A stretch of DNA of 64,000 nucleotides from Erythrobacter sp. (lineage in GTDB: Bacteria; Pseudomonadota; Alphaproteobacteria; Sphingomonadales; Sphingomonadaceae): NCBI GenBank assembly GCA_013822695.1, contig PNKW01000003.1, forward strand, positions 1 to 64,000, written 5' to 3'. The number at the start of each line of letters is the position of its first letter. Positions within the stretch are counted from its first letter, which is position 1. Made by a program: the position numbers and the translations under genes. The notes under the pieces were generated by a model, which worked only from the letters and a program-made list of their open reading frames with translations, was not told where the DNA came from and did not search any database. Shown piece by piece: positions 9,178 through 18,430 of this stretch.

Positions 9178-10194
9178 ATGAACTCCCCGTCCGATACCCA
9201 GCTTGCCGCCGACCCGCAACATGCGAGCGAAGGCGCGATCCAGCGCGTGCTCGTGCTCGAGATGGTGCGCGTCACCGAGAAGGCGGCGATCGCGGCGGCG
9301 CAGCTGGTCGGCCGCGGCGACGAGAAGGCGGCGGATGCAGCGGCGGTGGCGGCGATGCGCAAGGCCTTCGACAACCTCTACATGGACGGCACCGTGGTGA
9401 TCGGCGAGGGCGAGCGGGACGAAGCCCCGATGCTGTTCATCGGCGAGAAGGTCGGCATGGGCAAGGGGCCCAAGATCGACATCGCCCTCGACCCGCTCGA
9501 AGGCACCACGATCACCGCCAAGGCCGGGCCCAACGCGCTCGCGGTGCTGGCCGCGGCCGAGGAAGGCTGCCTGCTCAACGCGCCCGACACCTACATGGAC
9601 AAGATCGCGGTCGGCCCCGGCTATCCCGAGGGGATCATCGACCTCGCCCGTTCGGCGACCGAGAATGTCTGCGCCGTGGCCAATGCCAAGGGCGTCAAGC
9701 CCTCCGACATCAACGTCTGCGTGCTCGACCGCCCGCGTCATGCCGAGCTGATCGCCGAGCTGCGCGGCATAGGCTGCGGGGTGGTGCTGATCGGGGACGG
9801 CGACGTGGCGGGGGTGATCGCGGTGACCGATCCCGACACCACCATCGACATGTACATGGGCCAGGGCGGCGCGCCCGAGGGCGTGCTTGCCGCAGCGGCG
9901 CTGCGCTGCGTCGGCGGACAGTTCAACGGCCGCCTCGTGTTCCGCAACGATGACGAGCGCGCCCGCGCGCGCAAGTGGGGGATCGAGGACTTGAACCGCA
10001 TCTACAAGCTGGAAGACCTCGCCAAGGGTGACTGCATCTTCGCCGCGACCGGCGTGACCGACGGCTCGCTGCTCGCGGGCGTCAAGCGCCGCCGCAAGCC
10101 GACCGGCGAGACCATCCTTACCACCGAGAGCGTGGTGATGCGGGCCTCCAGCGGCACAGTGCGGTGGATCCGGGGCGAGCACCGCATAGCCTGA
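9178..10194 (+). CDS. glpX: Class II fructose-1,6-bisphosphatase
   Basis: DGTVVIGEGERDEAPMLFIGEKVG, DPLEGTTITAKAGPNALAVLA. Confidence 0.95.
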   Translation: MNSPSDTQLAADPQHASEGAIQRVLVLEMVRVTEKAAIAAAQLVGRGDEKAADAAAVAAMRKAFDNLYMDGTVVIGEGERDEAPMLFIGEKVGMGKGPKIDIALDPLEGTTITAKAGPNALAVLAAAEEGCLLNAPDTYMDKIAVGPGYPEGIIDLARSATENVCAVANAKGVKPSDINVCVLDRPRHAELIAELRGIGCGVVLIGDGDVAGVIAVTDPDTTIDMYMGQGGAPEGVLAAAALRCVGGQFNGRLVFRNDDERARARKWGIEDLNRIYKLEDLAKGDCIFAATGVTDGSLLAGVKRRRKPTGETILTTESVVMRASSGTVRWIRGEHRIA

Positions 10195-10291
10195 CCGGCT
10201 GACACGAACTGTCGTAGCCGCAGGCTCGGCGGTCCACCGCACCTCCATAAGGACGTGCGGTGGATCCGGGGCGAGCACCGCATCGCCTGAC
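10159..10291. repeat. Direct repeat (copies at about 10159-10195 and 10255-10291) of the glpX 3' end, with an intervening inverted repeat
   Basis: GTGCGGTGGATCCGGGGCGAGCACCGCAT[A/C]GCCTGAC occurs twice with one mismatch; GGTCCACCGCAC (10231-10242) is inverted relative to GTGCGGTGGATC (10255-10266). Confidence 0.85.
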
Positions 10292-10306
10292 GGTTCGGAA
10301 AGTGCT

Positions 10307-11452
10307 CTATGCCGCTCGCTCGACGCGATTGGCAGCATCGCCCTTTTCTTGACGGATGATGGCCAATTCCCGCTCGACATGGCTGGAGAAGACGTCCTGC
10401 GCCGGACGGGCCTGCGACAGGTCGATATCGGGCGCCATCGGGCCGTCGGTCCGGATCCCCTGCACGGCGATTCTGGCGAGCTTCCACGGACGCGAGATCG
10501 CGTCGCTCGCCGCTGTCCCTTCGAACCCGCAATGAACCATGCAGTCAGCGCATTTCTCGTACTTGCCAACGCCGAACTGGTCCCATTCGGTCCCTTCCAT
10601 CAGCTCGGCGAAGGTCTGCACGTAGCCTTCGCCGATCAGGTAGCAGGGCTTCTGCCAGCCGAAGACCGTTCGCAGCGGCATTGACCAAGGGGTGCATTCA
10701 TAGGTTTGGTTCCCGGCGAGGAAATCCAGAAACAGCGGTGAGTTGGTGAAGGTCCACGCCTTGCCCCCGTCGCCGCGCCGGAACACGTCGCGGAAGAAGT
10801 TCCTGGTGCGCTCGCGGGTCAGGAAATGCTCCTGATCGGGGGCGCGTTCATAGGCGTAGCCGGGGGAGATGGTGATTTCGACGTCGCGCTTTTCCATCTC
10901 GTCGAAGAAGGCGGCGAGCCGGGCGGGATCGGCGCCATCGAACACGGTGCAATTGATCTGGACACGGAATCCCTTCGCCTTGGCCAGTTCGATCGCTTCG
11001 ATCGCGACCTCGTAGGTGCCCGACTGATCCACGGCATGGTCGTGCATGCCCTTGTCGCCATCGAGATGGATCGACCAGGTGAAAAAGGGCGAGGGGGTGT
11101 AATCGTCGATCTTTTTCCTGAGCAGGAGCGCGTTGGTGCACAAGATGACGAACTTCTTGCGCGCCACATAGCCTTCCACGATCCGCGGCATGTCACGGTG
11201 GAGCAGCGGCTCGCCGCCGGCGATCGACACGGCGGGCGCGCCGCATTCGTCGATCGCTGCCATGCATTGCTCGAAGCTGAGGCGCTGGTTGAGTATCGCA
11301 TCGGGATAATCGATCTTGCCGCAGCCGGGGCAGGCGAGGTTGCAGCGCAGCAACGGCTCAAGCATCAGCACCAAGGGGTATTTACCACCCCTGATATGGT
11401 TCTTGACGGTGTAGCTGCCGATCCGGGCAAGCACTTGTGCAGGGAGAGTCAT
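10307..11452 (-). CDS. hpnH: Adenosyl-hopene transferase HpnH (radical SAM)
   Basis: CNLACPGCGKIDYP radical SAM CxxxCxxC motif; hopanoid context. Confidence 0.93.
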   Translation of the reverse strand: MTLPAQVLARIGSYTVKNHIRGGKYPLVLMLEPLLRCNLACPGCGKIDYPDAILNQRLSFEQCMAAIDECGAPAVSIAGGEPLLHRDMPRIVEGYVARKKFVILCTNALLLRKKIDDYTPSPFFTWSIHLDGDKGMHDHAVDQSGTYEVAIEAIELAKAKGFRVQINCTVFDGADPARLAAFFDEMEKRDVEITISPGYAYERAPDQEHFLTRERTRNFFRDVFRRGDGGKAWTFTNSPLFLDFLAGNQTYECTPWSMPLRTVFGWQKPCYLIGEGYVQTFAELMEGTEWDQFGVGKYEKCADCMVHCGFEGTAASDAISRPWKLARIAVQGIRTDGPMAPDIDLSQARPAQDVFSSHVERELAIIRQEKGDAANRVERAA

Positions 11453-11461
11453 GACGAGGTC

Positions 11462-12418
11462 CTATTCGGCGGCGATGCTCTCATGGTACACAGGCATGTG
11501 ACGCAATTCGGCAGGTAGACTGAATTCGACCTTCTCGATGATGCCATCAAGGGTCGATACTTCGATCGGGGCAAATTGCCGCAGCCGCGCGATGACATCT
11601 TGCACCAGCGTATCGGGTGCGGATGCGCCGGCGGTCAATCCGATCCGGGATTTGCCCTTGAACCAGCTGCGATCGAGCGAGCTGCCATCGGCAACGAGAT
11701 AGCTCGGCACGCCGAGGTCGTCACCGATTTCGCGCAAGCGGTTGGAATTGGAACTGTTCGGTGCGCCAACCACCAGCAGCAGATCGACCACCTTGCACAG
11801 GTCGCGCACGGCGGTCTGCCGGTTCTGGGTCGCATAGCAGATGTCGGAGGTGGAGGGGCCCACCACATCGAGGAAACGCTCCTCGATCGCCGCAATCACC
11901 TCCCGCGTGTCGTCCACGCTGAGCGTGGTCTGGGTGATGTAGGCAATCGGCTCGTGCTCCGGAATGGGGAGCGCCTCGACATCCCGGCCGCTGCCGACGA
12001 GATGCACCGGGGCATCGATCTGGCCAAGGGTGCCTTCCACTTCGGCATGGCCGGCATGGCCGATCAGAATGACCGTGCGCCCGGCCGCGGCATAGCGGCG
12101 ACCCTGCATGTGCACCTTGGTGACCAGCGGACAGGTTGCGTCGAGCACCGGCAGATTGCGCTCTTTCGCCTTGGCCTCGACTTCCCGCGCAACACCGTGG
12201 GCGCTGAAGATCGTGCGCGCGCCTTCGGGCACTTCGTCGAGTTCATCGACGAAGACCGCGCCCTTGGCCTTGAGAGCGTCAACCACGTGGCGGTTATGGA
12301 CAATCTCGTGGCGGACATAGACCGGCGCGCCATAGCATTCGAGCGCCCGTTCGACGATGTCGATGGCGCGCACCACTCCGGCGCAAAATCCCCGGGGTTG
12401 AGCGAGAATTACTTTCAT
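11462..12418 (-). CDS. ispH: 4-hydroxy-3-methylbut-2-enyl diphosphate reductase
   Basis: [65 protein letters not shown]. Confidence 0.96.
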   Translation of the reverse strand: MKVILAQPRGFCAGVVRAIDIVERALECYGAPVYVRHEIVHNRHVVDALKAKGAVFVDELDEVPEGARTIFSAHGVAREVEAKAKERNLPVLDATCPLVTKVHMQGRRYAAAGRTVILIGHAGHAEVEGTLGQIDAPVHLVGSGRDVEALPIPEHEPIAYITQTTLSVDDTREVIAAIEERFLDVVGPSTSDICYATQNRQTAVRDLCKVVDLLLVVGAPNSSNSNRLREIGDDLGVPSYLVADGSSLDRSWFKGKSRIGLTAGASAPDTLVQDVIARLRQFAPIEVSTLDGIIEKVEFSLPAELRHMPVYHESIAAE

Positions 12419-12662
12419 TCGTCTATAACCCCAAAGATCGCCCCGTAGCATGACCTTCTTTGTCACATATCCGTCAGCCAAGAGAGGTGGCGTCAGCTTC
12501 TGTTTTGGCGAGTTTGCGCTGACGCTCGCCATCGATATTGTCCATTATCGCTGAAAAGAGCACGCCCGCGCTTGACGGGCCGGGCTGTTGCTTGCCTGCC
12601 ACGGGGTCGCTTTGTAGCCTTCCGGTTCATGTCGGACCCAAAGGTATCGGAAGCATCGCCCC

Positions 12663-13271
12663 ATGAATTATCGCGCAATATCGATGACCGTCGCGGCCGT
12701 TGTCTGGGTGCAGCCTTCGCTCGCGCAGGCCCCGGACACGCGCCCGGCGGTGGCGACTGTCCAGACCTTCAGTGACGCGCTCATCGACAGCATGAAGGCT
12801 GGCGCATCGATCACCTTTTCCCAGCGCGTGGCGCGGCTCGCACCGGTCATCGAGCGGAGTTTCGATCTGCCTTTGACGACGCGTCTGGCCGTCGGCCCGG
12901 CATGGTCGACCTTCAGCGCGAGTGACCAGACCGCGCTGGTCGCGGCGATCCGGCGGATGACGATCGCCGAATACGCGCGCAATTTCTCGCGCTGGAACGG
13001 CGAGATGATCACCGTTGACGGCAAGCCGAATGTTCGCGGCGGCGATGCCCTGGTGCGCACGACGCTCAGCCGGAAGGGCAAGGAGCCCGTGGTCATATCC
13101 TACCGCATGCGGCAAAGCGGCGGTCGCTGGCGGATCGTCGACGTTCTGTTCAACGGATCGGTGAGCCAGCTCGCGACCCGGCGTTCGGACTATGCCGCGA
13201 TCGTCAAGCGCGGCGGCGCCAAGGCGCTGATTGCGCATCTGAACGCGGCTGCCGACAAGGCTGCGCGCTGA
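12663..13271 (+). CDS. hpnM: MlaC/Ttg2D-like hopanoid-associated periplasmic protein (HpnM)
   Basis: MlaC-like pattern (FSRWNGEMITVDGKPNVRGGDALVRTTL, VISYRMRQSGGRWRIVDVLFNGSVSQLATRRSDYAAI); located in the hopanoid locus. Confidence 0.8.
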   Translation: MNYRAISMTVAAVVWVQPSLAQAPDTRPAVATVQTFSDALIDSMKAGASITFSQRVARLAPVIERSFDLPLTTRLAVGPAWSTFSASDQTALVAAIRRMTIAEYARNFSRWNGEMITVDGKPNVRGGDALVRTTLSRKGKEPVVISYRMRQSGGRWRIVDVLFNGSVSQLATRRSDYAAIVKRGGAKALIAHLNAAADKAAR

Positions 13272-13272
13272 C

Positions 13273-14457
13273 ATGGGCGCCATCGCCCGGCCATTGCGCA
13301 TTTCGGCTGCCACCGGCTCGGCGCTCGCCATTGTGCTCGTTGCCCTCATCGCCATTGAAGCGCCCGCACGCGCGCAGGCGGTTGAGGCGGCTGGAGACAG
13401 CGTGCCCGCGGCGCCGACCATATTCGAGCTCGCTCGCGAGGTGCCGCTTGCACCGGTCGGAGAAGGTGCTCCCGCCGCGGCCACGTTCCGTCTCGCGGTC
13501 GTCGGAAACCCCGAGGCAGCGGTCATCCCTCAGCGCCTGCTTGCAGCCATTGAACCCCCGCCGACGGATGAAGTGGTGCTGGGGCCCGGCCCGGTGGCCG
13601 ACGCGCTTGCGCCCGCGGACGAAACCACCCCGGGCGATCCGTTCGAACGGACCAATCGCGGCTTTTTCAAGACGCAGAGCAGCATCGACCGCCGCTTCTT
13701 CCAGCCGGTGGCAAAGGCCTATCAGACGGTCGTCCCCAAGCCCGTCCGATCGGGCCTGCGCAACATCATCCGCAACCTCACCGAACCGATCGTCTTCATC
13801 AACGATCTCCTCCAGCTGCGGCCCGGCCGAGCGCTGAAAACGCTCGGCCGGTTTGCGATCAATTCGACGGTAGGGCTGGGGGGTGCCATCGATGTCGCCC
13901 AGAAGCTGGATCTGCCCTATCGCAGCAACGGCTTCGGTAACACGCTGGGGCGGTGGGGTGTCGGGCCGGGGCCCTACCTCTATCTGCCCCTCATCGGGCC
14001 GACCACCTTGCGCGATCTGTTGGCCGGGCAGATCGACGGCCTCACCTTGCCGCTGGGTGTCGGCTTTCCCTTCGACCGGCTCGATTATCAACTCAGCCGG
14101 ACAGTGGTCTCGACCATCGACAAGCGCGCCGAGGCTGAAGAGGATCTCCAGGCCCTGTTGAGCGGTGCTGCCGATCCCTACGCGACCTTGCGCTCGGTCT
14201 ATCTCCAGAGCAGGGAGGCCGCCATCGCCGATGCGCGCGGCAAACCGCTCGAGCTTGCGCCGCTGGATGATCCACTGGTCGATCCGGCTGAGCCTGCTTC
14301 GGATGCGGACGCGCCGGACGGCGGCACCGGCGACCCGGCTGCCGAACCGATGTCCGATCCGGTGGACGACACGGCGGACCCGGCCGAGACGGCACCGAAC
14401 GATCCGGTCACGCCTGAGCCTGCACCGCTGCCCATGGAACCCGCGGCCATTTACTGA
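13273..14457 (+). CDS. mlaA: MlaA/VacJ family lipid-transport protein
   Basis: DPFERTNRGFFKTQSSIDR, VPKPVRSGLRNIIRNLTEPIVFINDLLQLRPGRALKTLGRFAINSTVGLGG, GVGPGPYLYLPLIGPTTLRD. Confidence 0.9.
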   Translation: MGAIARPLRISAATGSALAIVLVALIAIEAPARAQAVEAAGDSVPAAPTIFELAREVPLAPVGEGAPAAATFRLAVVGNPEAAVIPQRLLAAIEPPPTDEVVLGPGPVADALAPADETTPGDPFERTNRGFFKTQSSIDRRFFQPVAKAYQTVVPKPVRSGLRNIIRNLTEPIVFINDLLQLRPGRALKTLGRFAINSTVGLGGAIDVAQKLDLPYRSNGFGNTLGRWGVGPGPYLYLPLIGPTTLRDLLAGQIDGLTLPLGVGFPFDRLDYQLSRTVVSTIDKRAEAEEDLQALLSGAADPYATLRSVYLQSREAAIADARGKPLELAPLDDPLVDPAEPASDADAPDGGTGDPAAEPMSDPVDDTADPAETAPNDPVTPEPAPLPMEPAAIY

Positions 14458-14470
14458 CCGAAATGGGCGG

Positions 14471-17059
14471 CTACTCCTGCCGCGCTGACGCTTTCGGCGG
14501 GCCGAGCAGCGCCGGTTCGAAGATCAGCGCGCAGACCAGCGTCCAGGCGAGCGAGAGCATCAGGATCTTGCCCATGCTCGCGGTGCCGGGGTGTTGCGAG
14601 ACCCACAATGCGCCAAAGGCGCTGCCCGTGGCGAGCGCGCTGAACAGCACCGCGCGGGCGAGGCTCGATTGCAGCAGATCGCGTGCGCCTGCCCGCCACG
14701 CCATGACGAAATAGATATGGAAGGCGACGCCAACGCCGAACAAGAGCGGGAAGGCGATAATGTTGGCGAAATTGATCGACTGGCCGATCAGCACGCAGGT
14801 GCCCAGCGTCAGAAAGCCCGAAAGCACCACCGGGGCGAGCGTGAAGGCCACTTCGCGCAGGTTGCGCAGCACCGCAAACAGCAAGAGGCTCACCAGCCCC
14901 AGCGCGATCACACCCGCCTGCACGAAGGCCCCGGCAATCGTCCCCGCCGCCGCCTGGGTCGAGACCGGCAGGCCGGTCGCCTCGGGCGCCACCTGCTGCA
15001 CCGCGCGCGTGAAGCGTTCGAGCACGCGGTTGTCATTGCTGTCGCCGCGCGGGAAGACCTGCACCCGCGCGCGGCCATCGGGCGTGACCCAGTCACGCGT
15101 GATCTCCGGCGGCAAGGTGTCGCGCGTAACCTCGCTCGCCTGCAGCGCGGTGCTGGCCTGGCTCAGCATGACGTTGAGCGGCTCGGTCAGCACCTGCTCG
15201 ACCTGTGCGCGCATCGCCGGGGGTGCTGCCGCCAGCCGCTCGAAGGCCGCCGCCAGCCGCCGCGCTTCGCCGCCATCTTCCCCTGCGCTCACGCCGCGCA
15301 GCCTCGCCGCCGTGGCTGTCAGCGCCGCCACGGTCTCGGCATCGCTCGCAGGCGGGGCGATGTCGAAGGGGTTGAGCGAAAGATCGAGCAGCAGCGCGGC
15401 ATCCTGAATGATCGCAAGCTTGGCCGGTTGATCGGCGGGGATGAAGCTGTCGAGCGTGATCGCCTGCGCCACTTCGGGCAACGCCGCCAATCGCCGGGAG
15501 AGCGCCGCCGCGGCGTCCGCATCGGCGGTGATGACGTCGATGGTGTTGGGGGTGCGCAAGGGATCACGCATCAGGTCGGCGAGCGTCCGCATTGCCGGCG
15601 CTTCGGGATCGCGCAGGTGGAACGGATTGAAATCGAACGTGACCAGCGGCAGCAGCGCGATGCTCCCGATCATCGACAGGCCAAAGGCCCACAGCACCGC
15701 GCTCCGCCTGCGTTCGAGAAACCGGTCGATCGGTGCGGCCCGGGCGAAGCCGACTTCGGCGCGGGGGCGGCCCGGCTTGATCAGCATCAGCAGCGCGGGC
15801 AGCAGGATCACGCTGAACAACAGCGCAATGACCATGCCGATCCCCGAGATGATGCCGAGTTCGGCAATCCCGACATAGGCGGTCGGCAGGAAGGCCCCGA
15901 ACCCGAGGAACACCGCCCCCGCCGCAAGCATCAGGGGCCCGCCCAGCGCTCTGGCAGCATTGTTCAGCGCTGCGCTGAAATCGGCGCCCTCGTGCCGCTC
16001 GGCGTTGAAGCGCACGGCGATCTGGATCCCGAAATCGACGCCCAACCCGACGAACAACGGGATGAAGGCCACCGAGATGAGGTTCAATTCGCCCACCGCC
16101 AGCAAGCCGATGGCGGTGGTCGTCACCAGTCCGGCGACAATCGTGACCACGATCGCCGCGACAATCCCGGCAGAGCGCGTCGCGAACCACAAGGTCGCGA
16201 CCATCGCCAGCACCATCAGCAGGCCCACCAGTCCGATGTTCTCTTCGAGCGAGGAGAACTCCTCGTCCGCCAGCGGGACCGCGCCGGTGACCCGCACCGT
16301 GACGCCGCGGTCAGCGTCCAGCCCCGCCGCGCGCGCGGCGGCGTGGACGGCTGCGCTGGCCTTTTCGCCGGGTTTGAGCGCGGTGAAATCCAGCACCGGC
16401 TGGAACAGGATCAGCCGCCGTGTCGGTGCCGCGAGCGCGCCTTGGCCCCCGCCGATCAGCCGCTGCCAGGAAAACTGCGCCGGACGCCCTGCGAGGCTGG
16501 TCTCAACCGCATCGGCGAGCCGCCCGACCGGCTGGTCGAGCGACGACAGTTCCGCATCGCCGCGCTCCACCCCCAGCAGCACGGTATCGAGCGTCCCGGC
16601 AATGCCGCGCAGCGACGGATCGGCTGCCAGCGGGCCGAGCAGCGGCTGTGCCTCGATCAGCGATCCCGTCGCAGCACGCACTTCCGCTTCGCTGCCGAAC
16701 AACAGCCCGTGGGTCGCGAAGAACCCGCCGCCGTCGGGCCGGCGCGCCGAACGGAAGTGGGCCGTGTCCGCGATCATCGCCTCGGTCAGGATCGCGGCGG
16801 CCGCTTCGGCGGCTTCGGGCGTGGTCGCATCGATCACCACCAGCGAGGCGTCCTGGAACTGCGGGAACGCCGCGTTCGCCGCCGCTTCCTGCTTGCGCCA
16901 CGCAACCTCCGGAGAAATCAGCGCGCCGGTGTCGGTGGTGAGGGCGAAATGGGTTGCGGCGTAGAGGGCTGCGGCCAGCATGGCCAACAGCGCCGCAAGG
17001 ACGACAGCCACCGGACGCCGCGTGCCGAGCGCCACCATCGCATGGATGGGATTCTCCAT
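14471..17059 (-). CDS. hpnN: RND-family hopanoid transporter HpnN
   Basis: 862-aa MMPL/RND protein, GLGVDFGIQIAVRFN and repeated TM segments, hopanoid context. Confidence 0.88.
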   Translation of the reverse strand: MENPIHAMVALGTRRPVAVVLAALLAMLAAALYAATHFALTTDTGALISPEVAWRKQEAAANAAFPQFQDASLVVIDATTPEAAEAAAAILTEAMIADTAHFRSARRPDGGGFFATHGLLFGSEAEVRAATGSLIEAQPLLGPLAADPSLRGIAGTLDTVLLGVERGDAELSSLDQPVGRLADAVETSLAGRPAQFSWQRLIGGGQGALAAPTRRLILFQPVLDFTALKPGEKASAAVHAAARAAGLDADRGVTVRVTGAVPLADEEFSSLEENIGLVGLLMVLAMVATLWFATRSAGIVAAIVVTIVAGLVTTTAIGLLAVGELNLISVAFIPLFVGLGVDFGIQIAVRFNAERHEGADFSAALNNAARALGGPLMLAAGAVFLGFGAFLPTAYVGIAELGIISGIGMVIALLFSVILLPALLMLIKPGRPRAEVGFARAAPIDRFLERRRSAVLWAFGLSMIGSIALLPLVTFDFNPFHLRDPEAPAMRTLADLMRDPLRTPNTIDVITADADAAAALSRRLAALPEVAQAITLDSFIPADQPAKLAIIQDAALLLDLSLNPFDIAPPASDAETVAALTATAARLRGVSAGEDGGEARRLAAAFERLAAAPPAMRAQVEQVLTEPLNVMLSQASTALQASEVTRDTLPPEITRDWVTPDGRARVQVFPRGDSNDNRVLERFTRAVQQVAPEATGLPVSTQAAAGTIAGAFVQAGVIALGLVSLLLFAVLRNLREVAFTLAPVVLSGFLTLGTCVLIGQSINFANIIAFPLLFGVGVAFHIYFVMAWRAGARDLLQSSLARAVLFSALATGSAFGALWVSQHPGTASMGKILMLSLAWTLVCALIFEPALLGPPKASARQE

Positions 17060-17062
17060 AGT

Positions 17063-17512
17063 CTAAGAGCCTGATCCGCCGAAATATTGCAGATTGACAG
17101 TGATGTACTGGCTGCCACCCGTCACGGTGAAGGCGGCCTCGGAAAAGCGCGGCGCGCGGAAACGGACGCGCACGTTGTTCGAAAAGCCGATGCCTTCGCG
17201 CGGGATGCCGAGCAATCCGCGATCGACCTTCTTGTTGCCGTTCTCGTCATGGGTGATCTGCGCGGCATAGCGTCCCGGCGGAACACCACGGACCACCACC
17301 TCGACCCGGCCCTTTCGGGCGGCTGCCTCGGCGGAGTAGGGACATTTCGACAAGAAGTTTGCCTGCGGACAGATATCGACATGGATGTTGCCGCGCGCGC
17401 TGCGGGCATTGTCGATGACGACGTGGAGCGTGCCCGAATCCTCCGCGGACACGCGCGGAGCGGCCAGTGCGACCGCGATCAACGCCAGCAGCGGGACAGC
17501 CAGTCGCATCAT
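17063..17512 (-). CDS. DUF2141 family secreted protein
   Basis: Signal MMRLAVPLLALIAVALAAPRVSAED; NIHVDICPQANFLSKCPY...GVPPGRYAAQITHDENGNKKVDRGLLGIPREGIGFSNN. Confidence 0.82.
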   Translation of the reverse strand: MMRLAVPLLALIAVALAAPRVSAEDSGTLHVVIDNARSARGNIHVDICPQANFLSKCPYSAEAAARKGRVEVVVRGVPPGRYAAQITHDENGNKKVDRGLLGIPREGIGFSNNVRVRFRAPRFSEAAFTVTGGSQYITVNLQYFGGSGS

Positions 17513-17727
17513 GTCACGGCAGTCCCGGCCATGCACGTGGTCCCCCGAGCATGGCGCCGGGCGGCGCGGCGCGCCTGCGTATCGGGTGTGATCATCCGGC
17601 AAATCACTCCATCAGTCCGGGCACAAACTTACTGCGAAACCGAATCGACCGTTGGTGACGCGTGTCGAATCGATCCTGCCTTTGCTTTCGGATTATCGGC
17701 GTTCTGTTGCCTTTTGCTTTCGCCCGG

Positions 17728-18393
17728 TCAGCCATCGGGGCGCAGCGTGGCGGGCAGGGCAAGGCGCTGCGCGCCCTCTCGCAGGCAGGCCATCGCGCGC
17801 AGGAAACCGCGGATCGCCCGACCGAAATCGGCGAATTGCCCGGGCCGGGTTGCCAGCGACAGCGCCATCGCCCGCCCGTCGACCGAGCCATCGGGACGCA
17901 TCGCCACCGCAATCGCCGGCGGCAGGGCGCGCGATACCTCGTCGGAGATGCAGCGGGCGATGCCGAAGGGCAGACCATGCTCGGCCGCGACGGCGGCACC
18001 GATGTGGCTCTCCATGTCAACGCCAAGCGCGCCATGCCGCGCGCCAGCTTCGCGCTTGGCGGCGACATCCGTGATCAGGCGGCCATCGGCAAAAATCGGC
18101 CCGCTCTGCGCCTTGGGCAGACGCGCGAGCAAGGCAGCGCGCCAGCGCGGATCGCATTCCGCCTCGGTCCCGCCGGTCACCCTTGTGCCGACCACCCAGT
18201 CGCCGATGCCCAATCCGTCGGCCAGCGCACCGGCAAAGCCGAAGCTGAGGATGCCCGTCGCTTCAGGCGCGCTCGCGCGCAGCCGGGCCCTTAAGCTTTC
18301 CGCATCGCCGCCACCGGGAATGACGGTCATTTCCGCGTGCCCGAGCACCCCCGCCTCGCGCAGCGTGCCAGTGACGACCATGAGCCTGCTCAC
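17728..18393 (-). CDS. hpnG: Hopanoid-associated phosphorylase/nucleosidase
   Basis: ATGILSFGFAGALADGLGIGDWVVGTRV, GVDMESHIGAAVAAEHGLPFGIARCISDEVSRALPP; adjacent to shc. Confidence 0.85.
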   Translation of the reverse strand: MSRLMVVTGTLREAGVLGHAEMTVIPGGGDAESLRARLRASAPEATGILSFGFAGALADGLGIGDWVVGTRVTGGTEAECDPRWRAALLARLPKAQSGPIFADGRLITDVAAKREAGARHGALGVDMESHIGAAVAAEHGLPFGIARCISDEVSRALPPAIAVAMRPDGSVDGRAMALSLATRPGQFADFGRAIRGFLRAMACLREGAQRLALPATLRPDG

Positions 18394-18430
18394 ATTGCAT
18401 CCCTCCCGGCGGCGAGCGGGCCGGGGATGC

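Noticed and set aside
14591-17074. 827-aa plus-strand ORF opposite hpnN
   Set aside because: Antisense shadow of an unambiguous RND transporter; composition Arg/Gln/His-rich with no recognisable domain.
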